NCBI GenBank assembly: GCA_047619685.1
Contig: JBLHLC010000009.1
Location: 54,840 to 118,839 of the forward strand
DNA length: 64,000 nucleotides
Direction of reading: 5' to 3'
From: JABDJZ01 sp047619685
GTDB lineage: Bacteria; Bacteroidota; Rhodothermia; Rhodothermales; UBA10348
A program made the translations under genes and the position numbers. This document shows positions 16,000-23,905 of the stretch, piece by piece. Under the pieces are notes generated by a model. The model did not search any database. It was given only the letters and a program-made list of their open reading frames with translations, and was not told the origin of the DNA. Within the stretch, counting starts at the first letter, position 1, and every line of letters starts with the position of its first letter.

Positions 16000-17388
16000 A
16001 TGAGCAAACCCTTAGGCAACATCCTGATAGTGGATGATGACGCGGACGTTCTTCACGCCCTCCAGTTGTTGCTCAAGAAGCATGCTGGCCAGGTCCATAC
16101 GGAGAAAAACCCGGAGAGACTGCCGTCGCTGGTGCGCAACGGCGACTACGATATCATCCTCCTGGACATGAACTTCAAGGAGGACGTCACAAGTGGTCGC
16201 GAGGGTTTCCACTGGTTGGGCCAGATTCTGGACTATGACCCCGCGGCCGTCGTTGTGCTCATTACGGCCTACGGTGAGGTTGAGACGGCTGTTCGCGCCA
16301 TCAAGGAAGGCGCGTCTGACTTCGTGGTCAAGCCCTGGCAGAATGAACGCCTGCTCGCCACGCTCACCTCGGCAAGCAGACTTCGGGCGTCTCGCCAGGA
16401 AACCTCGAGGCTGCGTTCACGCGGGCAGGTTCTCAGTCGGGACCTCGCCCAGCACCACAAGGACTTTGTAGGCGGAGCCGCTCCGACCATGCGGCGGGTC
16501 TTCGAGACCATCCAGAAGGTTGGGGGCACGGAGGCGAATATCTTGGTGCTGGGAGAGAACGGGACGGGGAAGGAACTGGTCGCACACGCCCTCCACGCGG
16601 CTTCCAAGCGGGCCGAAGATGTCTTTGTCACCGTCGATATGGCCGCCATCTCGGAATCGCTATTCGAAAGCGAGCTCTTCGGGCATGTCCGCGGCGCCTT
16701 CACGGACGCTCGGGACGACCGCGCCGGAAGATTCGAGGTGGCATCCGGGGGCACGCTGTTCCTGGACGAGATTGGCAATCTGTCCGCCCAACTTCAGGGC
16801 AAACTCCTGACGGCTCTCCAACGAAGAGAGATCATCCGTGTCGGCTCCAATCGGCCGGTCCCCTTCGATGTCCGTCTGATCTGCGCCACGAATATGCCCA
16901 TCTATGAGATGGTGCGGTCCGGCACGTTTCGGCAAGATCTGCTCTACAGAATCAACACCGTCGAGATCAGACTACCTCCCCTGAAAGACCGCGTAGCCGA
17001 CCTCCCACTCCTGGTTGATTTTTTCCTGGAGCAATACCGCACCAAGTACCAGAAGCAGATCAGGGGTACCAGTCCTGCCGCGCTGGCCAAGATGGAGAAG
17101 TATCATTGGCCCGGCAATGTGCGCGAACTGCAGCACATGATCGAGCGCGCCGTCATCATGACGGAGTCCCCCGTTCTTCAGCCTGAGGACTTCTTCTTTA
17201 CCGGACAGCACCAATTGGACTCGAACTTCGATGGCTTCCAGTTTGACACCTACGACCTCGCCGAGGTAGAAAAGACTGTCATCCGCCGGGCGCTGGAGAA
17301 GCAGGGAGGAAACATCAGCCAAGCCGCTGAAGAACTGGGGCTCACGCGGGCATCGCTCTACAGGCGGCTCGAGAAATACGGGCTTTGA
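16000..17388 (+). CDS. Sigma-54-dependent response regulator, NtrC family
   Basis: This 462-residue regulator has a receiver domain (residues 1-125; DDD near the N-terminus, phosphoacceptor Asp in IILLDMNF, conserved Lys in VVKPW), a central AAA+ domain (residues ~150-390) and a C-terminal Fis helix-turn-helix (NISQAAEELGLTRASLYRRL). The AAA+ domain has Walker A GENGTGKE, Walker B GGTLFLDEIG and the sigma-54 contact loop as GAFTDA instead of the common GAFTGA. It should activate the two sigma-54 promoters at 5455 and 15771 by binding the TGTTCG-N4-CGAACA palindromes. It is divergent from the ABC operon, and its stop overlaps the kinase start by ATGA. Confidence 0.92.
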   Translation: MSKPLGNILIVDDDADVLHALQLLLKKHAGQVHTEKNPERLPSLVRNGDYDIILLDMNFKEDVTSGREGFHWLGQILDYDPAAVVVLITAYGEVETAVRAIKEGASDFVVKPWQNERLLATLTSASRLRASRQETSRLRSRGQVLSRDLAQHHKDFVGGAAPTMRRVFETIQKVGGTEANILVLGENGTGKELVAHALHAASKRAEDVFVTVDMAAISESLFESELFGHVRGAFTDARDDRAGRFEVASGGTLFLDEIGNLSAQLQGKLLTALQRREIIRVGSNRPVPFDVRLICATNMPIYEMVRSGTFRQDLLYRINTVEIRLPPLKDRVADLPLLVDFFLEQYRTKYQKQIRGTSPAALAKMEKYHWPGNVRELQHMIERAVIMTESPVLQPEDFFFTGQHQLDSNFDGFQFDTYDLAEVEKTVIRRALEKQGGNISQAAEELGLTRASLYRRLEKYGL

Positions 17389-18710
17389 TGATTCGGAATT
17401 TCCGCTTCCAGGTCATTCTCCGGGTTTTCGGGCTCCTGCTAACTCTGGCAGGCGTGACGTATCTGGTTCTGGTTACCGCGTCGTATGGGGCGGCGGCGTT
17501 GCTGTTCGTCTTTGTTGTCTACCAGACGGTGGGTTTGGTCCGGTACCTGGAGAGGACTACGAGAGACCTTGCACGGCTGCTCATGTCCATTCAGTACTCG
17601 GACTTTACGCAGAACTTTGGTGGGACCGCGCGCGGTGGCGCATTCAAAGAACTGGGCGGGGCCTTTCAGACCGTAATGAAGGACTTTCGGGCCGCCCGGG
17701 CAGAGAAAGAGGAGGGCTTCCGATACCTCGAAACGGTGATGCAGCATGTCGGGATGGGCCTGATCTCGTTTCGGGAGGATGGTGGCGTGGACCTGATCAA
17801 CACGGCCGCCAAACGCCTTCTCCGGCGACCTCATCTGAAGAACGTGAGGGACCTCACCGAATTCAGCCCGGAGCTTGTGGCCGCACTGTTCGATCTGAGT
17901 TACGGCTCCAAGGCGCTCGTCAAGGTGGTCACCGGAGACGACATCCTCCAGCTCTCCATCTACGCGACAGGATTCAAGGTCAGGGAAGACCTGTTCAAGC
18001 TGGTCTCCATCCAGGACATTGGCGGGGAACTGGATGAGATGGAGGTCCAGGCCTGGCGCAAGCTCACGCGGGTGCTGACCCACGAGATCATGAACTCCAT
18101 CGCGCCCATTTCTTCGCTGGCCTCTACCGCCGCCGACTTGCTTGACGAGGGCGAGGAGGGCGCCATAGAAGATGTACACGGCGCTGTGCGGACGATCGCG
18201 CGCCGCAGCGAGTCTCTCCTGGCATTCGTGGATAACTACAGGCGCCTGACGCGCGTACCTCCCCCTGACTTCGAAATCTTCAGAGTGGCGCAGCTTTTCG
18301 ATGCTGTCGGCAGCCTCCTGGACACCGAACTGTCCAGCGCCGGCATCCATCTGGTCGCGACTGTCAGTCCGGACGACCTGCAATTGACCGCAGACCAACA
18401 GCTGATCGAGCAAGTCCTGATCAACCTTATCAAGAATGCCGTCCAGGCTGTTGCTGGCGTCGATGACCCTCAGATCAAGCTGGAAGCGTTCATTGACAAG
18501 CGGTCCCATGCCGTAATTCGTGTGGAAGACAATGGCCACGGCATCGTGGAGGAGGCCATGGGCAAGATCTTCGTTCCTTTTTTTACGACGAAAAAGGAAG
18601 GTTCCGGTATCGGCCTCAGCCTGTCTCGGGAGATCATGCGTCAGCACGGCGGATCGATCAGCGCGGTTTCGCCCCCGGGAGAAAGGACCGTCTTCAGACT
18701 GAGATTTTAG
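17385..18710 (+). CDS. Membrane histidine kinase partnered with the sigma-54 regulator
   Basis: This 441-residue kinase has two adjacent N-terminal helices (residues ~9-50) with almost no periplasmic loop, a HAMP/coiled-coil-like linker, a PAS-like domain (residues ~105-215, VMQHVGMGLISFREDG), an H-box VLTHEIMNSIAPISSL with the phospho-His near residue 232, and a HATPase domain (N-box NLIKNAVQAV, G1 VEDNGHGI, G2 GSGIGLSLSREI). It should phosphorylate the regulator encoded immediately upstream (4-nt overlap). The absence of a periplasmic sensor domain points to sensing within the membrane or cytoplasm, or through the transporter itself. This is inference. Confidence 0.92.
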   Translation: MMIRNFRFQVILRVFGLLLTLAGVTYLVLVTASYGAAALLFVFVVYQTVGLVRYLERTTRDLARLLMSIQYSDFTQNFGGTARGGAFKELGGAFQTVMKDFRAARAEKEEGFRYLETVMQHVGMGLISFREDGGVDLINTAAKRLLRRPHLKNVRDLTEFSPELVAALFDLSYGSKALVKVVTGDDILQLSIYATGFKVREDLFKLVSIQDIGGELDEMEVQAWRKLTRVLTHEIMNSIAPISSLASTAADLLDEGEEGAIEDVHGAVRTIARRSESLLAFVDNYRRLTRVPPPDFEIFRVAQLFDAVGSLLDTELSSAGIHLVATVSPDDLQLTADQQLIEQVLINLIKNAVQAVAGVDDPQIKLEAFIDKRSHAVIRVEDNGHGIVEEAMGKIFVPFFTTKKEGSGIGLSLSREIMRQHGGSISAVSPPGERTVFRLRF

Positions 18711-18765
18711 GCTTTTTCTAGCCGCCCAGCGCCCACCCCCTGCTTTACACCATCTCAAGATTACC

Positions 18766-19728
18766 ATGCGATCTCGTATCCCTTCGATCTCCCACGCTGT
18801 TTTGGCGTTCTTGCTGGCCGCCGTATTCGGTGGCTTCCAGACTGCCGATGCCCAGGACGGCAGAGCCATCCTGGTTACCGGGGCCAGCTCAGGCATCGGC
18901 TTGAAGATGACCGAGGTCCTCTCGACCAATGGCTACTACGTCTATGCGGGCGCCCGAAAGGACTCAGACCTGGAACGCCTGAACGCCATGCCCAACGTCA
19001 GAGCGGTCCGGCTGGACGTCACCGTCTAGAGCGATATTGATGCGGCTGCAGAGATGGTGATGGCCGAGGGCCGCGGCCTCTACGGGCTTATAAACAACGC
19101 GGGCGTGGCCGTCGTTGGGCCGTTGATCGAGATGCCGAAGGAGGACATGGACTTTCAGATGAACGTCAATCTGTTTGGCCCCTTTCGCGTCACGAAAGCC
19201 TTCGCTCCCCTATTGATTGAAAGCAAGGGACGAATCATGACTACCAGTTCCATCTCCGGAATTCTGTCCGGCGGTTTTCTGGGGGCCTACTCCATGAGCA
19301 AACACGGCGTTGAGGCGTACACCGATGCACTGGCTGCTGAAATGGCCGGTTTTGGGGTGAGCGTCGGCGCCGTCGAGCCTGGCAACTACAAGTCCAGCAT
19401 AATCGCCAGCATGAAGGACCGGATGGAAGCAGCCGGTTACACGGCCGAGACCTCTCGTTATGACCGGTCCATGTATGACGTTTTTGGAGGACCCCAGGAC
19501 CGATCGCAATATCCGGAGCCGGATGACGTCGCTCAGGCTGCCCTTCACTTCATGTCCAGCGACTCCCCGCAGCGGCGCTACCTGGTGGTGCCCAATCAGC
19601 GTGAGGCAGAAATAACCATTCGAAAGGCCATCGAGGAACTCGTGCAGTTGAACGGAGATCATGCGTTTTCCTACGACCGCGAAGCCCTGATTCGAATGCT
19701 GGACGAAGCCATCGAAAGCGGACTCTAG
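18766..19728 (+). pseudogene. Exported short-chain dehydrogenase/reductase, interrupted by in-frame TAG
   Basis: A single frame of ~320 codons carries a signal peptide (residues 1-29, ending FQTADAQ), an SDR nucleotide-binding motif TGASSGIG, NNAG, catalytic Ser in TTSSISG and YSMSK (Tyr/Lys). TAG at 19027-19029 (codon 88) interrupts the frame between LDVTV and SDIDAA, where SDRs usually have a Gln, Asn or Glu; CAG to TAG is the simplest change. The frame is otherwise intact to TAG at 19726-19728. A signal peptide on a cofactor-binding SDR is uncommon. Reinitiation at an internal ATG or readthrough cannot be excluded. Confidence 0.75.
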
Positions 19729-19761
19729 CCCCGTATTCCCTCTGTGCCCAAAACACCAACT

Positions 19762-21012
19762 ATGATCAAGACCTTCCTCTGTTTCCCTCTTGTGGTGCTG
19801 ACTTTCGCATCAACCTATTCGGCTCTTGCCCAGTCCCCCAGCCAGCCCGCCTACCTGTTTCAAGCCGGCGTCCCGGACAGCCTTTACTCTGAGGTCCTGC
19901 AGGAGCAACGGCACATCTGGGTGCATCTTCCCAACGGCGGCAATCTTCGCGAGGGCGACAGGTATCCGGTTACCTACCTGATGGACGGGGGTGTTCACCT
20001 TGGCGCGCTGGCCGCTCTGCAGGAGTACTACGGCCTCGGCAAGATACCGGAGATGATCGTGGTCGGGATTTCAAACAGGACCAATCGGACCAGAGACCTG
20101 ACCACGTCGGAAGTGGAGACGCGTCGGGACAACGTGGTCCCGGAATCCGGAGGGGCCGAGCAGCTGACGCGCTTCATGGAGGAAGAGCTCATGCCCTACA
20201 TAGACGGCCTCTATCCCACGTCCATGCACCGGACACTGATTGGGCATTCTTACGCGGGTCTCTTCACCGTCAACATGCTCGTCAATCACCGAGAGTTGTT
20301 TACCAACTACATCGCGATTGACCCGAGCCTGGACTGGGACGATCAGAGGATGCTGAAGGAGGCCACCGCGGCATTGGCGGAGGAAGATTTCCATGGCAAG
20401 GGTCTTTACGTCTCCCTGGCCAACGAATTTCGGCGCTTTACGGAGACGCTGACGGTCGATGATGTGATGTACGACACGACTGAGTTCAGCCTGGGAATCC
20501 GTTCAACCCTTGAGTTTGTCCATACCGCCGAGGCCAAGAAATCCAACGGCCTGCGCTTTGCGTGGCGCTACTACGAGAAGGACAGCCATTGGTCGGTGCC
20601 GCTGGTTTCCATGCGGGATGGGCTGACGTTCCTGTTTGACTGGTGGGAATTGGAAACACCGTCTCGCTACAACAATCCTGAAACGCCGGTTGAAGACATT
20701 GTCACGCTGATCCGGGCGCGCACCGAGAGTTTGACCAGAAATCTGGGGTATCCCGCGGCCATGGAGGAAGAACTACTGGGGATGCTGGGTCAGATGTCCA
20801 TGGACTCGGGCCAACCCGCAAAGGCACAGGCCGTCTTGGAACTAACCGCCGAATTCTATCCTGAGAGCGCGAGTGCGCACGATGCACTGACGGACTTCTT
20901 CGTGGCACAGGAAGACTTCGAAAAAGCTCTTGTGCACGCCAAGCGCGCGTTCGCGATCAGCGGAAGCGAGGCTCACCGTCAGCGAGTCGAAGAATTGAGC
21001 CGTCAGAACTGA
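19762..21012 (+). CDS. Exported esterase-D-like alpha/beta-hydrolase with TPR-like tail
   Basis: About 416 residues. The ATG at 19762 gives a clean signal peptide (MIKTFLCFPLVVLTFASTYSALAQ); an upstream in-frame GTG at 19744 is less likely. The body matches the putative-esterase (esterase D/enterochelin esterase-like) fold: YPVTYLMDGGVHLGAL, EMIVVGISN, nucleophile elbow GHSYAG (Ser near residue 162) and a late HWSVPL with the probable catalytic His. The last ~70 residues form helical repeats (AKAQAVLELTAEFYPES; FEKALVHAKRAFAISG), TPR-like. The substrate is unknown. It is convergent with the broken hydrolase at 21049-21671 across a strong hairpin. Confidence 0.85.
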   Translation: MIKTFLCFPLVVLTFASTYSALAQSPSQPAYLFQAGVPDSLYSEVLQEQRHIWVHLPNGGNLREGDRYPVTYLMDGGVHLGALAALQEYYGLGKIPEMIVVGISNRTNRTRDLTTSEVETRRDNVVPESGGAEQLTRFMEEELMPYIDGLYPTSMHRTLIGHSYAGLFTVNMLVNHRELFTNYIAIDPSLDWDDQRMLKEATAALAEEDFHGKGLYVSLANEFRRFTETLTVDDVMYDTTEFSLGIRSTLEFVHTAEAKKSNGLRFAWRYYEKDSHWSVPLVSMRDGLTFLFDWWELETPSRYNNPETPVEDIVTLIRARTESLTRNLGYPAAMEEELLGMLGQMSMDSGQPAKAQAVLELTAEFYPESASAHDALTDFFVAQEDFEKALVHAKRAFAISGSEAHRQRVEELSRQN

Positions 21013-21038
21013 CCGGCCGGGAGACGCCTCCCGGCCGG
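21013..21038. terminator. Strong bidirectional hairpin terminator between convergent genes
   Basis: CCGGCCGGGAG (21013-21023) and its exact complement CTCCCGGCCGG (21028-21038) flank the loop ACGC. The 11-bp G+C-rich stem sits directly after the stop at 21012 and 10 bp before the stop of the opposite gene. It lacks a T-tract. Confidence 0.7.
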
Positions 21039-21048
21039 CTGTCCCAAT

Positions 21049-21671
21049 TCAGATCCCTTCGGCCAATAGGCGCGACACTTCGCCAAGTGCTCCGCCTTCG
21101 GCGAGTTCTGCTTCGTCCAGGAGGAGCATGCGCAGGTCCGCGCCTTCACCCTTGAGGAATTTTCCGGAACCCTTCGCATCCCAGTTGGCGAAGGGCGTCC
21201 CTCCCACTGCGATGAAGCTGGAGAAGTACTGCCGGGACATCCCTGCCCAGGTACTCGCTATGTCGGTGCCGTCCTGCTGATAACCCAGGATGTGGAAGGT
21301 GTGGCCCTCAACCTTGTGGGTATCGCGAACATGATCCATCAAATCGTTGAGCGCGTGATGATTGGGGTGCGTTCGCCAATCTTCGCCCGGCGTCAGCGGT
21401 ATTACCACTATCCAGCTGGCCAGGTGAGACTGATCGCTCAAAGGGCGTCAATCATACTGCCGGCCTCGGTCTCCCACATCTTGGGGCTGGCGAACGCTAC
21501 GGCCGTGGGATACGCATTGTCTTGCGAATAACCCTCAGGCAGGAGGACGGTGTAGTCTATTGAAACGTTGTTGTGGGCCTTGAAGGTGGTGAAGTCCTGC
21601 GCCCTGGCTCCGCCGGCAAGGGAAACTAGTGTGAGTGCCAGGGCAAGCCCCCGAAGAGTTGTGTTGGTCAT
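21049..21671 (-). pseudogene. Secreted alpha/beta-hydrolase-like protein, single-base frameshift
   Basis: ATG 21671 starts a signal peptide (LALALTLVSLAGGARA) and a hydrolase-like N-terminus (VSIDYTVLLPEGYSQDNAYP), but the frame stops at TGA 21438-21440 after SMIDAL. A second frame picks up at once with LSDQSHLASWIVVIPL and continues to 21049. Adding one base in the CTTT run near 21438 would restore a ~207-residue protein. The nucleophile-elbow position reads LGYQQDG rather than the usual GxSxG, so even the intact form may not have been a serine hydrolase. A sequencing or assembly indel in the short T run is the main alternative. Confidence 0.7.
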
Positions 21672-21859
21672 GGCTGGTTTGTCGTGTTCGTTTTCACCAA
21701 TATCTGACGGTCTTGGGGAGACGTTCCGGCCAAATAGGTCGACGAAACGGACGAAATGAGGCGGGTTCGGCGATTATGTGCCTCGGCGCGGGCAGACTCG
21801 AGGCTTTTAGTCGAGCCGCAGGTATGCTTGTCTGTGATTCATCATACCAAACACGTCTT

Positions 21860-22519
21860 ATGAAAGTGGTGCTCTTCGGTGCAACCGGAATGGTGGGGCA
21901 GGCCGTCCTTCGCGAATGCCTCCTGGACCCGGATGTCGAGAGGGTTCTCTCCGTCGGACGGCGAAAGTCAGATAGCGGGCACGAGAAGCTCCGTCAATTT
22001 GCCCTCCCCGACGTGTCGGATCTTTCAAGCCTGGAATCGGAGCTTGATGGCCTGGACGCCTGCATGTTTTGCCTGGGGATCTCATCCGCGGGGATGTCCG
22101 AGGAGGCATACACCCGGATCACTTTTGACCTGACCTTGGCGGTGGCCGGGACGCTTGCCCGGCTGAATCCGGGAATGACCTTTGTCTATGTCTCCGGGCT
22201 CGGCGCCGACAGCAGTGAAAACGGCCGCTTCATGTGGGCCCGCGTCCGGGGACGCACGGAGAACGCCCTCCAGTTGCTTCCTTTCAAGGCCGCGTACTCC
22301 GTTCGGCCGGGTGTGATTACCCCTCTCCACGGGATCACATCGCGTACGAAATGGACCCGGCTCGGGTATGGATTGACCCGACCGCTTCACTCCTTTCTGA
22401 GGACCGTCTTTCCCAACCAGGTAACGACCACAGAGCGCCTTGGTCGCGCCATGCTCAAACTGGCCCGGAGCGGATACACCAAACCGATCCTGGAGATGAA
22501 AGACATCGAGAGCGTTTAG
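21860..22519 (+). CDS. NAD(P)-binding Rossmann-fold protein (NmrA/epimerase-like)
   Basis: This 219-residue protein has an N-terminal nucleotide-binding motif GATGMVGQAVL (residues 7-17), then SVGRRKS, CLGISSAG and VYVSGLGAD at the positions of the SDR-type active-site strand. A late SVRPGVITP segment resembles the RPGxx motif of atypical SDRs and epimerases. ATG 21860 begins directly with the first beta-strand. It is short for a full epimerase, as expected of the NAD(P)H-binding subgroup. The substrate is unknown. A 9-bp inverted repeat follows the gene. Confidence 0.82.
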   Translation: MKVVLFGATGMVGQAVLRECLLDPDVERVLSVGRRKSDSGHEKLRQFALPDVSDLSSLESELDGLDACMFCLGISSAGMSEEAYTRITFDLTLAVAGTLARLNPGMTFVYVSGLGADSSENGRFMWARVRGRTENALQLLPFKAAYSVRPGVITPLHGITSRTKWTRLGYGLTRPLHSFLRTVFPNQVTTTERLGRAMLKLARSGYTKPILEMKDIESV

Positions 22520-22569
22520 CGGCCGCCAGCATTCGCCCAGAAACTCCTCCACCGCCACCTTGGCGGCCG
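22520..22569. repeat. 9-bp inverted repeat after the Rossmann-fold gene
   Basis: CGGCCGCCA (22520-22528) and TGGCGGCCG (22561-22569) are perfectly complementary with a 32-nt spacer. It begins one base after the stop codon. It could act as a terminator or be incidental in G+C-rich DNA. Confidence 0.35.
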
Positions 22570-22602
22570 TACTTTGAGACACCACTAGCCTGAGATCCCG
22601 CG

Positions 22603-22803
22603 ATGACTGAAATGGTTGAATGCCCGTCCTGTAAGAAGGAGATCTCCAAGCGAGCAAAGATGTGCCCCAAGTGCGGGCGTAACACCAAGGAGATGCTGCA
22701 CCACAAACCGGACAGCAAGAAACAGAAGTCCTCATCTCAGGCAAGCGGCCAGTCCGCGACACTGACCAAGGAGCGCTCCACGGCCTCGCGCCGCACCGGT
22801 TAA
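22603..22803 (+). CDS. Small zinc-ribbon protein
   Basis: This 66-residue protein begins MTEMVECPSCKKEISKRAK and has two CxxC knuckles, CPSC and CPKC, spaced 16 residues apart. This is a classic zinc-ribbon fold. The C-terminal half is Ser/Lys-rich and probably disordered. The function is unknown; such small ribbons often bind nucleic acid or protein partners. It is followed after 21 bp by the DJ-1/PfpI gene. Confidence 0.7.
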   Translation: MTEMVECPSCKKEISKRAKMCPKCGRNTKEMLHHKPDSKKQKSSSQASGQSATLTKERSTASRRTG

Positions 22804-22824
22804 CTGGTTGATGGAGGATCGGAC

Positions 22825-23451
22825 TTGAGCCGGACTGCGGTCGGCATTCTGCTCTTTGACGACGTCGAAGTGCTGGATTTTGCAGGCCCTTATGAGGTAT
22901 TCTCGCGGACGCGCCTGCTGCCCGGCGTTGAGTCCAGGCGCTCCGAGGAATCGGCGCCCTTTCGTGTCTTTACAGTCGCCTCTGGTCTGGATGCTGTCGC
23001 GGCTACCGGAGGACTGAGAGTCCTTCCCGATTTCGACTTTGAGACTGCTCCTCCGATTGATCTCCTGGTGATTCCCGGCGGCTTCGGGACGCGCGCGTTG
23101 CTGAAGGATCCGGACACGATTGCCTGGATCAAACGCGCCGCCCAGAGTGCGGCGCGCGTCACCTCCGTTTGCACCGGCGCGCTTCTTCTCGCCAAGGCTG
23201 GGCTGCTGGCCGGACGCCGTGCAACCACCCACTGGGGGGCGCTTGATGGGCTCGCGAACCTGGATCCGTCCATTCTGGTTCAGCCCAACCACCGGGTTGT
23301 GCACGATGGCATCGTGACGTCGGCGGGGGTTTCGGCGGGCATCGACATGGCGTTTGCCGTCGTTGAAGCCATCCACGGGAGACAAGTTGCCGACGAGACA
23401 GCCAGGTACATGGATTACCCGCGGACGCCGCGACCCGAGGCCAACCAGTAG
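22825..23451 (+). CDS. DJ-1/PfpI family protein (isonitrile hydratase-like)
   Basis: This 208-residue protein has a TTG start at 22825; no ATG is available before the first conserved strand. The order fits the DJ-1/PfpI glutamine-amidotransferase-like fold: GILLFDDVEVLDFAGPYEVF, DLLVIPGGFGTRAL, and the nucleophile Cys in SVCTGALLLAKAGLL followed by RATTHW. These motifs match the InhA/isonitrile-hydratase-like and AraC-regulator N-domain subgroup; no DNA-binding domain is attached. It is probably a cytosolic hydratase or stress enzyme with unknown substrate. Confidence 0.85.
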   Translation: MSRTAVGILLFDDVEVLDFAGPYEVFSRTRLLPGVESRRSEESAPFRVFTVASGLDAVAATGGLRVLPDFDFETAPPIDLLVIPGGFGTRALLKDPDTIAWIKRAAQSAARVTSVCTGALLLAKAGLLAGRRATTHWGALDGLANLDPSILVQPNHRVVHDGIVTSAGVSAGIDMAFAVVEAIHGRQVADETARYMDYPRTPRPEANQ

Positions 23452-23497
23452 GGGGCGATTCCCCACAGCCATTCGACCAAGACCAGACCAGAGCCCG

Positions 23498-23881
23498 ATG
23501 TCCACAAAGATCCTGATGAGCGTTTCCGCAGCTGTCCTCGCGGCGCTGGGCTTGGCTACCCTGTTTGCGCCGCTGGAAGTGGCGTCTCTGGCCGGCCTTC
23601 AGCCGTCGACCGAGATCCCCCTCCAACTGCTGGCCGGAGGCTTCTTCGCGTTCGGCATGCTTAACTGGATGGGGCGCGGTGCCATCTACGGGGGTATCTA
23701 CGGGCGGCCGATGGTCATGGCTAATGTGGCTCTGGGGCTAGTGACATCGACCACCCTCGTGTCGGCCGTGTTGGACGGAAAGCTCGGCGCCTGGGCGTGG
23801 GTCGTGGCTGCAATCTTTGGTCTTCAGACGCTCGCCTTCGGGAGGCTCATGTTCTCCTCGCCCAAACCAGCGAACCCCTAA
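23498..23881 (+). CDS. Small integral membrane protein
   Basis: This 127-residue protein from ATG 23498 (MSTKILMSVSAAVLAALG) has four hydrophobic helices at approximately residues 5-25, 40-60, 72-92 and 100-120. There are no charged catalytic motifs. It follows the DJ-1/PfpI gene by 46 bp on the same strand and is convergent with the next gene, 24 bp apart. The function is unknown. Confidence 0.7.
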   Translation: MSTKILMSVSAAVLAALGLATLFAPLEVASLAGLQPSTEIPLQLLAGGFFAFGMLNWMGRGAIYGGIYGRPMVMANVALGLVTSTTLVSAVLDGKLGAWAWVVAAIFGLQTLAFGRLMFSSPKPANP

Positions 23882-23905
23882 GGGATTGGTGAGCCGGGAA
23901 CGAGC

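Noticed and set aside
17439..18929. A ~496-codon minus-strand open frame opposite the histidine kinase
   Set aside because: The plus strand has all kinase motifs; the minus-strand product has no recognisable domain and arises from codon bias.
763..19029. Genome-wide recoding of TAG to an amino acid
   Set aside because: Many intact genes in the window end at TAG (for example 18710 and 23451) without family-like extensions, and one interruption is TGA.
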